This document shows, in pieces, positions 39,593 to 48,137 of a stretch of 64,000 nt of DNA. The position numbers and the translations under genes were made by a program. The notes under the pieces are model-generated. The model was not told where the DNA came from, did no database searches, and saw only the letters and a program-made list of their open reading frames with translations. The stretch's first letter is position 1; each line of letters starts with the position of its first letter. This stretch comes from Microvirga ossetica (GTDB taxonomy: Bacteria; Pseudomonadota; Alphaproteobacteria; Rhizobiales; Beijerinckiaceae): NCBI RefSeq assembly GCF_002741015.1, contig NZ_CP016620.1:62001-126000 (forward strand). The letters are read 5' to 3'.

Positions 39593-42109
39593 CTACAGCC
39601 ACAACACCTTGCGGCGCAGCGCGAGATCGTCGCGCAGATCCTTCGACGGGCCCTCATGAATGACCCGTCCTCGTTCCAGAGCCACCGTCCGATCGGACAG
39701 AGCGAGCGCAAGATCGAGGTGGTGGTCCACGATGATGATCGAGACCTCGTGCCGAAGCTTGTCGAAGCTCTCGAAGAGCTGCTCGACAATGGTCGGCGCA
39801 AGACCTTCGAACGGCTCGTCGAGGAGGAGCACCTTCACATCGCCTGAGAGCGCGCGGGCGACCGCCACCATCTGCTGCTCGCCTCCGGACAGGAAGTCCG
39901 CCGGCGTATCGATCCTCTCGCGGATGCGGGGGAAGTACTCGAAGATCCTGTCCAGGTCCCACCGTATGCCGTGGCCCGTCTCCCGCTTGAGCCTGCCGAG
40001 TTCGAGGTTCTGGCCCACCGTCATCCCTGCGAAGAGCCCGCGTCCCTGCGGCACGTAGCCAATGCCGAGCCGGGCGATCTCGTGGGACGGCCGACCGGCA
40101 ATCTCCTGGCCGTCGAGTGCGATCGACCCGGACGCGGGTTTTGCGATGCCGGTCAAGGTCTTGAGGAGCGTTGACTTCCCGGCCCCGATGCGGCCCAGCA
40201 GCGCCACGATCTCGTGCTTGTGAACGTCGAACGAGACGTCGACCAGCACGTGGCTTTTGCCGTACAAGGTGTTGATGTGGTCGGCGGTTAAAAGCATCGC
40301 GGGCTCGACCGCGCTTTCCCTGGGCTTGGCGGCGACCGTCGCGGCTCCCGAGCCGATATAGATCTCCTGGACCTTCGGGCTCAAGCGCGCATCCTCGACG
40401 GTGCCGTCCACGAGAACCTGTCCCTCGTTCATCACCGTGACCGCGTCCGCGATCTGGAACACGCGGTCGATATCGTGCTCCACAAGCAGCATCGGCACGT
40501 CCGAAGAGATGCGCTTGATGATGTCGCCGATGCGTTGGCGCTCGGCCGCCGCGAGCCCCGCGAGAGGCTCGTCCAGCAGCAGAACCCTCGGCTTCGTCGC
40601 AAGCGCGAGGCCCATGTCGAGGAGGCGCTGTCCGCCATATGAGAGCGCGCCGGCCTCGGCCCGCTCGATGCCGGCCACACCCAGATACCGGACCACCGCC
40701 GAGGTTTCCGCTTCGATCTCGTCGATTGATCGGGCATTCGTCCAAGGATCGAAGCGCCGCGCGTGACGGGCCTGGATGGCAAGCCGAAGATTTTCTTCCA
40801 CGCTCAGGGCCGGAAAGAGGTTCGTAATCTGGAAGGAGCGCCCGATGCCCGCATGGGTGATTGCTTCCGGAGAAAGACCGGCAATCGACTTGCCCTTGAG
40901 AAAAACGCCGCCTTCGTCCGGCGTGTAGAACCCCGAAATCAGATTGAAGGCCGTGGTTTTTCCCGCGCCGTTGGGACCGATCAGGGCATGAAGTGAGCGG
41001 TCGCGCACGGCGATGTTGACACCTTGCACCGCCTTGAGCGCACCAAAACTTTTCGCGATGCCGCGCGCCTCGAGGATGACGCCGTCCATGTGATCCCGTG
41101 GTCTCAGGAACGACGGCAGGGGCTCATCCGTCAGCGTGCGCCCGGCCATGGCGGCCTCTTCGGTCACCTTCCGGCGGAACGGCGCGATGACGCGCTGCGC
41201 CACGCCGACCAGGCCGGTGGGCGAGAGCATGATGAAGCCCACAAAGAGGATGCCGAAATAGAACAGCCAATGCGGAGTCCAGATGGACAAGAACTCGCGA
41301 AACAGGATGTAGAAGAGCGCGCCAAGCGCCGGCCCGAGAAAGCTGCGCATCCCGCCGATCACCACCATGGCGATCAATTCGCCCGAGAAGGCGACCGACA
41401 AAGGCTCGGCCGAGGCGAAACGGTGGTTGAAGACGGACAGGACGCCCGCAAGTCCGACCACGGTTGCCGAGACCACGAACCCAACGAGCTTATAGCGATT
41501 GGTCGGGTAACCCAGAAACCGTGCGCGTTGCTCGTTTTCGCGGATCGCCACGAGGACCGTGCCGATGGGCGAGCTGTGAAAGCGCACCAGCATGAAGCAG
41601 ATTAGCAGCCCGACGCCGGCGACGACCCAGTAGTATGTCCAGTCCGAGTTCAGGTCGAGGCCAAGCATGTTGGCGCGCACCACGCCGCCAAGGCCGCTTT
41701 CGCCTCCTGTGAGAGACGTCCAGCGATACGCGACGGCGAAGAGCATGGCCGTCAAGGCAAGCGTCAGCAGGGAGAAGTAGACGCCGCGCCGGCGCAGGAT
41801 GAGGGCGCCCAGGAGGAACGAAGCGGCGGCGATGAACACGATCGCGAAAAGCGTCGGCAGAATGACGCCCCCGGGGAACCAGTTGAGTTGGCTCAACGCC
41901 GCCGCGTAAGCTCCGAGCCCGAACCATGCGCCATGGCCGAAGGAGACGAGTCCGGTATAGCCGACCAGAACATTGAGGCCCAGGCATGCGATGGCAAACA
42001 GCACCACGTCGATGGACGAGCGGAGAGGCAGGCCTAGCGGATCGAGGATAAAGGGCAGCGCGGCAAGTGCTAGTGCCGCGATGAGGAGAGGCCAGTAATC
42101 CTTGCGCAT
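39593..42109 (-). CDS. Fused branched-chain-type ABC transporter LivM-LivG-LivF
   Basis: One continuous 838-residue frame holds three proteins that are normally separate. Residues 1 to about 310 form a LivM permease with 8-10 helices (LGLNVLVGYTGLVSFGHGAW is the family mark). The LivG ATPase begins near M341, with Walker A GPNGAGKTT (K about 384), signature LSYGGQRLLDMG and Walker B LLLDEPLAGL. The LivF ATPase begins near M605, with Walker A GRIGAGKST (K about 645), LSGGEQQMVAVARAL and LLLDEPFEGL. LivM-LivG fusions are known; inclusion of LivF in the same chain is rarer. It sits 5 bp after livH. Confidence 0.92.
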   Translation of the reverse strand: MRKDYWPLLIAALALAALPFILDPLGLPLRSSIDVVLFAIACLGLNVLVGYTGLVSFGHGAWFGLGAYAAALSQLNWFPGGVILPTLFAIVFIAAASFLLGALILRRRGVYFSLLTLALTAMLFAVAYRWTSLTGGESGLGGVVRANMLGLDLNSDWTYYWVVAGVGLLICFMLVRFHSSPIGTVLVAIRENEQRARFLGYPTNRYKLVGFVVSATVVGLAGVLSVFNHRFASAEPLSVAFSGELIAMVVIGGMRSFLGPALGALFYILFREFLSIWTPHWLFYFGILFVGFIMLSPTGLVGVAQRVIAPFRRKVTEEAAMAGRTLTDEPLPSFLRPRDHMDGVILEARGIAKSFGALKAVQGVNIAVRDRSLHALIGPNGAGKTTAFNLISGFYTPDEGGVFLKGKSIAGLSPEAITHAGIGRSFQITNLFPALSVEENLRLAIQARHARRFDPWTNARSIDEIEAETSAVVRYLGVAGIERAEAGALSYGGQRLLDMGLALATKPRVLLLDEPLAGLAAAERQRIGDIIKRISSDVPMLLVEHDIDRVFQIADAVTVMNEGQVLVDGTVEDARLSPKVQEIYIGSGAATVAAKPRESAVEPAMLLTADHINTLYGKSHVLVDVSFDVHKHEIVALLGRIGAGKSTLLKTLTGIAKPASGSIALDGQEIAGRPSHEIARLGIGYVPQGRGLFAGMTVGQNLELGRLKRETGHGIRWDLDRIFEYFPRIRERIDTPADFLSGGEQQMVAVARALSGDVKVLLLDEPFEGLAPTIVEQLFESFDKLRHEVSIIIVDHHLDLALALSDRTVALERGRVIHEGPSKDLRDDLALRRKVLWL

Positions 42110-42114
42110 GGAGC

Positions 42115-42990
42115 CTACTCGAATTTCTGGATGCGTTCGCCGAGCAGCCCGCGCGGGCGCAGAAGCAGCACGAGCGCCATCAGCAGGTACATGGACGCCT
42201 CGCCGGCGGGCGGAAAGAAATAAATGGTGAGGCCGCGGACCACGCCCACGAGGGCGGCCGCCGCGATCACGCCCCAGAAGGATCCCAGACCGCCGATTAC
42301 AACCACCACGAACGCTGCGGTGAGGATCTCGGCTCCCATGGCAGGATGCACGCCCGAGATCGGCGCAAGCAGGACGCCTGCGAGACCCGCAAGGCCAAGT
42401 CCGAGTGCCACCACGACTGTCATATAGGGCTGGAGGGAGATGCCGAGTGCCCCCACCATATCGGGATTCTGCACGCCTGCCCGCACGACGCGGCCGAACG
42501 CAGTGCGGTAGACTAGGAACCAGGTGGCGGTGACCGCCGCAAGCGCCACGCCGAAGATGATCAAGCGATAGCGCGGATAGATGAAATCGCCGACGAAGAC
42601 CTGCCCCCGGAGAACGGGTGGGATCGAGAACGGCAGGGGAGCGGCCCCAAAGATCATCCGCAGGCTCTGCTCGATGATCATCGCAAGACCGAAGGTTAGA
42701 AGCAGGCTCAGGATCGGGTCCGCCCTATAGAACTTTCGGAAAAAGACGCGCTCAATGATGACGCCCAGCAGAGCGACAAGCGCGGGGGATACAAGGAAAG
42801 CCCCGCCGAATCCGATCCAGGGCGCCAGCGACACGGCCAGATAGGCCCCGATTGCGTAGAACGCCCCGTGGGCGAGATTCACGATTCCGCCAAGCGAAAA
42901 GATAAGTGAAAGACCAAGTGCAATCAGCAGGTAGTATGCGCCGACCAGAAGGCCGTTCAGGACCTGCTCCAGGAGAAAGATAACCGCCAA
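42115..42990 (-). CDS. livH: Branched-chain-type ABC transporter permease LivH
   Basis: A 291-residue inner-membrane permease with the LivH pattern: LLVGAYYLLIALGLSLIFSL with GGIVNLAHGAFYAIGAYLAV, and VVVIGGLGSFWGVIAAAALV near the end (EAA-like loop). About eight membrane helices are seen. It pairs with the LivM domain downstream to form the translocation pore for a small amino-acid-like or carboxylate solute. Confidence 0.93.
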   Translation of the reverse strand: MAVIFLLEQVLNGLLVGAYYLLIALGLSLIFSLGGIVNLAHGAFYAIGAYLAVSLAPWIGFGGAFLVSPALVALLGVIIERVFFRKFYRADPILSLLLTFGLAMIIEQSLRMIFGAAPLPFSIPPVLRGQVFVGDFIYPRYRLIIFGVALAAVTATWFLVYRTAFGRVVRAGVQNPDMVGALGISLQPYMTVVVALGLGLAGLAGVLLAPISGVHPAMGAEILTAAFVVVVIGGLGSFWGVIAAAALVGVVRGLTIYFFPPAGEASMYLLMALVLLLRPRGLLGERIQKFE

Positions 42991-43059
42991 GCGAGACTCC
43001 TTTTCCGACTATATGGCATCCTGCAACGAGGAGCCGGCACGAGAGGAAAACGGAATGTC

Positions 43060-43085
43060 GTGCCTCCGGAAGGCCGGAGCGGCAC
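43060..43085 (-). terminator. Intercistronic hairpin between binding-protein and permease genes
   Basis: GTGCC and GGCAC with inner TCCGG and CCGGA around the loop AAGG form a stable stem-loop (two-base bulge) lying 31 bp after the binding-protein stop. Such hairpins commonly stabilise or terminate the upstream mRNA so that the binding protein is made in excess over the permeases. Confidence 0.5.
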
Positions 43086-43116
43086 TTGGCCGCCCGGCTT
43101 CATCGTGATCGACCGT

Positions 43117-44367
43117 TCAGGCCGGCATTTTGCATGCGCCGTCCTTCGGCGGAGCAAGGGCCTCCAAGTCTTCGCCGGGACCGGGAACCGAGCCGAGCGG
43201 ATCATAAATGTCCCACTGGTCCTTCATTTTGTCGGCATCCTTCGCCCGGACCGCGTACATCTCCTGAACCATCTGGTTGTCGTATGCGCGGAAGTAGCCT
43301 TCGCGGCTCTTCAGGATGTCGAACTTCGCGCCCTTGCGCAAATGCTCCGCGAGCTTCTGCGGGTCGGTGGATTTCAGCTCGGAGAAAGATTGAGCGACGA
43401 TCTTGAGCGAGTTGTAATCGCCCCAAGATTGGTTCTCGGGCGGCTTGCCGTACTTCTTGGTAAAGGCCTCGACGTATTTCTTGGAGGAGGGCGAGTCAAC
43501 CAGATGATGCCAGACCAGCGGCCAGATGCCGGAGAAATTGCCCTTGCCCGCGCCCCAGGCGACCGCCGTGTCGAAGCCAAAGCCGGTGATCGGGAACTGC
43601 AGGCCGTACTCTGCATATTGCTTGATGAAGTTGGTGATCTGGTTGCCGGCCAGGTTCGACGCGACCACATCCGGCCTCGCCTGCCTGATCTTCAGGAGAT
43701 AGGGGCTGAAGTCGGTGGCGTCGGTAGGGATAAGCTCCTCGCCAACGAACTCGCCGCCGTTCTCCGTCACGAACTTCTTGGCCACGCGGAAGAGATCGTG
43801 ACCAAAGGCATAGTCGGCCGTCAGGGAATACCACTTCTTGCCTTTGATCATGTTCTCGCTTTTCAGGTAGTTGCCTACCGCGAGCACCATCATCGAGTTC
43901 GCGGCCTCAATGTGGAACATGAACGGGTTGCAGCTCGCGCCGCGCAACGCGTCCGAGTTAGCGCCCGTGTTGATGAACACAGTCTTGGTTCGGTTGGCGA
44001 CCTGACCGATAGCAAGCGCCGAGGCGGACGAAATTTCGCCGATGATCATCGCGACCTTGTCGCGCTCGATCAGGCGTTCGGCCTTGGCCGAGGCGGTTTG
44101 CGGATTGACTGAATCCTCAATCACGAGCTCGACCGGACGGCCGAGGACGCCGCCAGCTGCGTTGATCTCCTCGGCCGCGAGCCTCACGCCCATCTGGGCG
44201 AATTCTCCGAGCGGACCCAGGAACCCGGTGACCGGCGTTAGATGGCCAATCCGGATAACATCAGCCTGCGCCCTGACGATTGCGGGCATTCCGATGCCTA
44301 CGAGCGCAGTGGCGCTGGCAGCTCCCTTGAGGAGCCTACGGCGGGTCAAATCGAAAGATTGTACCAT
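43117..44367 (-). CDS. Branched-chain-type ABC transporter substrate-binding protein, Tat signal
   Basis: A 416-residue periplasmic protein. The N-terminus has a twin-arginine signal (LTRRRLLKGAASATALVGIG, cleavage after VRA). The Peripla_BP_6 domain follows: IRIGHLTPVTGFLGPLGEFA, EEINAAGGVLGRPVELVIED, DKVAMIIGEISSASALAIGQ. Ligand class cannot be read from the sequence; this subfamily binds amino acids, amides or aromatic acids. It is the first gene of a five-gene operon ending in BKACE, so the ligand is likely the substrate of the pathway or its precursor. Confidence 0.92.
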   Translation of the reverse strand: MVQSFDLTRRRLLKGAASATALVGIGMPAIVRAQADVIRIGHLTPVTGFLGPLGEFAQMGVRLAAEEINAAGGVLGRPVELVIEDSVNPQTASAKAERLIERDKVAMIIGEISSASALAIGQVANRTKTVFINTGANSDALRGASCNPFMFHIEAANSMMVLAVGNYLKSENMIKGKKWYSLTADYAFGHDLFRVAKKFVTENGGEFVGEELIPTDATDFSPYLLKIRQARPDVVASNLAGNQITNFIKQYAEYGLQFPITGFGFDTAVAWGAGKGNFSGIWPLVWHHLVDSPSSKKYVEAFTKKYGKPPENQSWGDYNSLKIVAQSFSELKSTDPQKLAEHLRKGAKFDILKSREGYFRAYDNQMVQEMYAVRAKDADKMKDQWDIYDPLGSVPGPGEDLEALAPPKDGACKMPA

Positions 44368-44414
44368 TGGCGTTTCCTTCTCCAGATTAAGCTGTCGCAG
44401 TTACTTGCCGCGAT

Positions 44415-44426
44415 CTGTGATCACAG
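44415..44426. promoter_or_regulatory. Perfect 12-bp palindrome, probable GntR operator
   Basis: CTGTGATCACAG lies in the 74-bp divergent spacer between the binding-protein operon and the GntR gene. Symmetric sites of this sort are typical for FadR/FCD regulators. It could control both promoters. Confidence 0.6.
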
Positions 44427-44441
44427 TTAGATTGTCTTAAG

Positions 44442-45167
44442 ATGAGCAACTTGTCGAGCCCCCGAATTACCAAGACGCCAACAGCGATCATGCAGATCGG
44501 CCGACTTGAACGGGTCACTCTAGGTGAGCGCGTTCACGCCGAATTGCGTGAGCTCCTGATGAGCGGCGAACTCGCTCCCGGGCAAAAGATGTCTCTTCGC
44601 AGCGTCGCGGAAACGCTCGGCGTATCGATCATGCCGGTGCGTGAAGCGGTCGCCCGTCTGGTGTCGGACCGGTCCCTTGAGGTATTGCCCAATCGCGCGG
44701 TCCGCGTGCCCTTGATGAGCCGCGTGCGCTTTCGCGAACTAACGGCCGTCAGGCTGGCCATCGAGGGCTTTGCCGCTGAGGAGGCAGCGCGCAACCGTTC
44801 GGACGCTGACATCTTCGCCATGCGGCGTTTCGAACAGGCCTTTCTGGACCAGGCTCGCAGCCCGGACCCGCAGGCCGACCAAGCTGTCCGGGCCAACAAG
44901 GAATTCCACTTCGCCGTCTACAGGGCCACAGGTCTGCCTACTCTGGTTGGCATAATCGAGGGTCTATGGCTGAAAATCGGGCCGGTGCTCAATTTCGACC
45001 TCAAAATCTCACCGGACCGACTTCGTACAGGCGGCGCGGCGGAGCAGCATCGACGCCTCGTGGCGGCCGTGGAGGCCAGGCACGGGGCGACCGCGCGCAA
45101 GGCGCTGGCGGACGATATCGAGGGAGCCGCCAGCTTCATCGAGAGCACTGGGCGACTGATGGATTAG
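44442..45167 (+). CDS. GntR-family regulator, FCD type
   Basis: A 241-residue regulator with winged-helix HAELRELLMSGELAPGQKMS, LRSVAETLGVSIMPVREAVA and LVSDRSLEVLPNRAVRVPL, and an FCD effector domain (RLAIEGFAAEEAARN, NKEFHFAVYRATGLPTLVGI, AAEQHRRLVAAVEARHG with the His ligands). It is transcribed divergently from the importer/BKACE operon and probably represses it until the substrate or an intermediate is present. Confidence 0.92.
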   Translation: MSNLSSPRITKTPTAIMQIGRLERVTLGERVHAELRELLMSGELAPGQKMSLRSVAETLGVSIMPVREAVARLVSDRSLEVLPNRAVRVPLMSRVRFRELTAVRLAIEGFAAEEAARNRSDADIFAMRRFEQAFLDQARSPDPQADQAVRANKEFHFAVYRATGLPTLVGIIEGLWLKIGPVLNFDLKISPDRLRTGGAAEQHRRLVAAVEARHGATARKALADDIEGAASFIESTGRLMD

Positions 45168-45257
45168 CCAATGCCAGACTCCGGAATGCTATCTCACGCC
45201 ATCGGCCGCCAAGTCTTCCGGCTTCAATAGAGTGTCATAACGACGGAGACGATTACA

Positions 45258-46034
45258 ATGGATCTCGACATTGCCGGGCTGCGTGTTTTGGTAACGGCCG
45301 GTGCGGCTGGCATCGGGCTTGAGATTGCTCGCACCTTTATCCGCGAAGGTGCGCGGGTGCATGCCTGTGACGTGGACCGCGACGCCCTCAAGGCCATTCC
45401 CTCATCCGATCCCAAGCTGACGACGTCCTATGGGGACGTGGCCGACCGGGCTGGTATGACCCGGGTCTTCGAGGATGCTCTGGGGACCCTGGGCGGGCTC
45501 GACGTTCTCGTCAACAACGCCGGCATCGCGGGACCGACCGGGCGGGTGGAGGAGATCAGTCCCGAGGAATGGGATCGCTGCCTGGACGTATGCATCACCG
45601 GGCAGTTCAACTGCACTCGCTTGGCGGTTCCTCACTTAAGAAAGAGCCAGAATGCATCAATTATCAACGTTTCGTCCGCCGCGGGACGGTTCGGCTTTCC
45701 GCTGCGCTCCCCCTATGCGGCGGCCAAGTGGGCGGTGATCGGCTTTACGAAATCTCTCTCCCGCGAACTCGGACAGGACGGTATTCGGGTGAACGCGATC
45801 CTGCCTGGAATCGTGGCAGGTGATCGGCAACGCCGCGTGCTGGAAGCCAAGGCGCAGCTGCAAGGCGTTTCCTTTGGGGAAATGGAGCAAGCGGCGCTCG
45901 CGAATGCATCGCTGAAGGAATACGTGACGGCCCAGCAACTTGCCGACCAGATCGTCTTCCTGTGCTCACCTCGTGGTCGAACCATCTCCGGTCAGGCGAT
46001 TGCCGTCGATGCAGATCTTCAGATGCTCTCTTAG
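45258..46034 (+). CDS. Short-chain dehydrogenase/reductase
   Basis: A 258-residue classical SDR. The cofactor motif is TAGAAGIGLEIA (slightly variant TGxxxGIG), followed by NNAGIAGP, catalytic Ser in NVSSAAGRFG and Tyr/Lys in YAAAKWAV. Asp in HACDVDRD after beta-2 favours NAD. It follows the GntR gene by 90 bp in the same direction and likely acts in the same catabolic pathway, for instance on an alcohol or hydroxyacid precursor. IS6 copy E begins 21 bp after the stop. Confidence 0.9.
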   Translation: MDLDIAGLRVLVTAGAAGIGLEIARTFIREGARVHACDVDRDALKAIPSSDPKLTTSYGDVADRAGMTRVFEDALGTLGGLDVLVNNAGIAGPTGRVEEISPEEWDRCLDVCITGQFNCTRLAVPHLRKSQNASIINVSSAAGRFGFPLRSPYAAAKWAVIGFTKSLSRELGQDGIRVNAILPGIVAGDRQRRVLEAKAQLQGVSFGEMEQAALANASLKEYVTAQQLADQIVFLCSPRGRTISGQAIAVDADLQMLS

Positions 46035-46055
46035 GGTTTGTCACGTTGCTGAGAA

Positions 46056-46867
46056 GGCATCGTTGCATTAACCTTGGCGCTATAGATAGGGCGGCTATGT
46101 GAGGAGTCGTCCTGTTGTCCCTGTTCAAGCGCCGCCGCTTTCCGGTTGAGATCATCCTTCTATGCGTGCGCTGGTACTGCAAATACGGGATCAGCTATCG
46201 CGACCTCGCCGAGATGATGTCCGAGCGCGGCGTCGCGGTCGATCCATCCACGATTTTCCGATGGGTCCAGAGGTATGCACCGGAGCTTGAGAAACGGGTT
46301 CGCCGCTACCGGGGACATCGGTCTGGATCTTGGCGCGTCGATGAGACCTATGTGCGGGTCGGCGGTAAATGGAAGTATCTGTTTCGTGCGGTCGACAAGC
46401 ATGGGCAGTTGATCGACTTCATGCTGTCCGAACGGCGCGATACCGGAGCGGCTTATCGCTTCCTGCGCAAAGCCTTGAGGACGGTGAGCGACTATCCACC
46501 ATCCTCGATCACGACTGACAAACTGGCGTCGTATCCCAAGGCCATCCGACGCTTACAAAGCGAAGGGCTGCTGTCGAAACATGTCGAGCATCGCACCTCG
46601 AAGTATCTCAATAATATCATCGAAGCGGATCATGGTGCGCTCAAGCGTGTGATCCGGCCGACCCGCGACTTCCAGAGGATGAGAACCGCCGCTGCGACCC
46701 TGAAGGGCTTCGAGGTGATGCGGATGATCCGCCGCGGCCATTGCGGCCTGGCACAGCGTGGCGTGACAGGCGAAATCCGTCTCGTCAACCAGCTCTTCGG
46801 TCTCGCGGCCTGAGTGACCCATGCGACTGGATTCAATTTACCCTTCTCAAGTTAATGCAACAAAGCC
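46056..46867 (+). mobile_element. IS6-family insertion sequence (copy E)
   Basis: The inverted ends are GGCATCGTTGCATTAAC (46056) and, reverse-complemented, GGCTTTGTTGCATTAAC (ending 46867), 15 of 17 identical. Length is 812 bp. Flanks GCTGAGAA and GGATTGCC do not match. Its right end interrupts an IS481 transposase. Confidence 0.9.
46115..46813 (+). CDS. IS6-family transposase
   Basis: A 232-residue transposase starting MSLFKRRRFPVEIILLCVRW, with DDE residues in WRVDETYVRV, ITTDKLASY and NIIEADHGALKR. The start is TTG 46115. It is almost identical to the copies at 33009 and 56080. Confidence 0.95.
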   Translation: MSLFKRRRFPVEIILLCVRWYCKYGISYRDLAEMMSERGVAVDPSTIFRWVQRYAPELEKRVRRYRGHRSGSWRVDETYVRVGGKWKYLFRAVDKHGQLIDFMLSERRDTGAAYRFLRKALRTVSDYPPSSITTDKLASYPKAIRRLQSEGLLSKHVEHRTSKYLNNIIEADHGALKRVIRPTRDFQRMRTAAATLKGFEVMRMIRRGHCGLAQRGVTGEIRLVNQLFGLAA

Positions 46868-47592
46868 GGATTGCCGCAGTACTCGGTGCCGCGGTCGGTG
46901 AGCACCCGACACAACTTCACCTCGTGGGCATCGAAGAAGGGCAGGACACGATCGTTGAGCAGATCGGCCGCGGTAATCGGCGTCTTGCGGTCGTACAATT
47001 TGGCGAACGCCACCTTGGTGTAGGTGTCGATGAAGGTCTGCTGGTAGATGCGCCCAACCCCTTTCATGGTGCCGACGTAGAAGGTGTCTTGGGCTCCGCA
47101 GTAGCCGGGGCACTCGCTCTCGAACTCACCATGCGCATCCTTCTCGGCCTTGGCCTTCTCCAAGGCCGCCAGCTGGCTCTCGGTGAGGATCAGGCCCTCC
47201 TGCGCCACCTTCGCCTCGAGCGCCTTCAGGCGTTTCTTCATCGTCTCGAGATCGTGCCGCTGCCACACCCCACGCACGCCAGCCGGCGAGATCGAATGGC
47301 CGTGCTTGCGCATCTCGTTGGCGAGGCGGATCTGACCGAAGGCCGGCTGCTCCAGCGAGAGATCGACAATCACCGCCTCGACTTCCGGCGGGGTGCGGTT
47401 GGCCAGCAGCGGCTTACGGCGCGTCAGCTCCTGCAGGGCCAGTTCGCCGCCGGTCTCATAGAGCTCCTTGAAGCGGTAGAAGCTATCGCGGGAGTAGCCC
47501 ATCATCTTGCAGGCCTGGCTGACGTTGCCGAGTTGCTTGGCCAGCTCCAGCAGGCCGACCTTGGCGCGGATGATCTTCTGCTCGTTGGTCAT
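46852..47592 (-). pseudogene. IS481-family transposase, 3' end removed by IS6
   Basis: The frame starts [20 protein letters not shown], has an HTH ([20 protein letters not shown]), a helical linker ([20 protein letters not shown]) and the first part of an integrase core ([34 protein letters not shown]). After CGNP it enters the right end of IS6 copy E and stops within a few codons, so the last catalytic Glu region is missing. The far end of this IS probably lies near 47690 (ACACCGTCTGTCAGATTAAG) but was not defined. Confidence 0.87.
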
Positions 47593-48137
47593 GACGGTGC
47601 TCCTTGTGAACGCCGAGGCCGGGCGCTACGCACCCCGACCACTCCGCGCCCGGCCTCGGCTCATGCCTCAGCTTAACGACACCGTCTGTCAGATTAAGTC
47701 CAAACTACTTCACCTGAGCAATCCTATAGGGCTTCGGGATGATAGTGCCTCCAGGCACAGGCCGCATTTGCTCCACATAGCCTGTCACATACAGGACGGG
47801 CAGATCAGGGAAGCGCTCGCGGTAGGCCTTCACCACTACCCAGCCATCGATCTCTGGCAACCGATGGCGCCGACCTTAGCCATTCTTCCGCATCGCCGGA
47901 ACGAGCGAACGTTCGGATCCAAGTTACTACCGAGTTCGAACCTAAGGGGATGCTTTGATGTAAAGCCTGTGCAAGTGCGACCGCTAACCTTCTGGGTGAG
48001 GTGCCGGCAAACACGGGCGGCAACAAGAGCTTGCTATGCGGCTGTCGGGTGCTCATGTAGTCGAATGAAGGGCTTTCGCTGTTGTGCCAGAGCCTGCCCC
48101 CTGACTTCTCCACCGCAAAACCTTTCCGGAACCCCTG
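47593..48137. other. 545-bp stretch without an intact gene
   Basis: The first 100 bp are probably the outer part of the IS481 element. The rest should hold the promoter of the sensor kinase at 48138; several short frames occur but none shows a family signature. Confidence 0.4.

Noticed and set aside
43060..44112. 350-codon open frame on the plus strand
   Set aside because: Antisense of the ABC binding protein, which has a Tat signal and clear family motifs.
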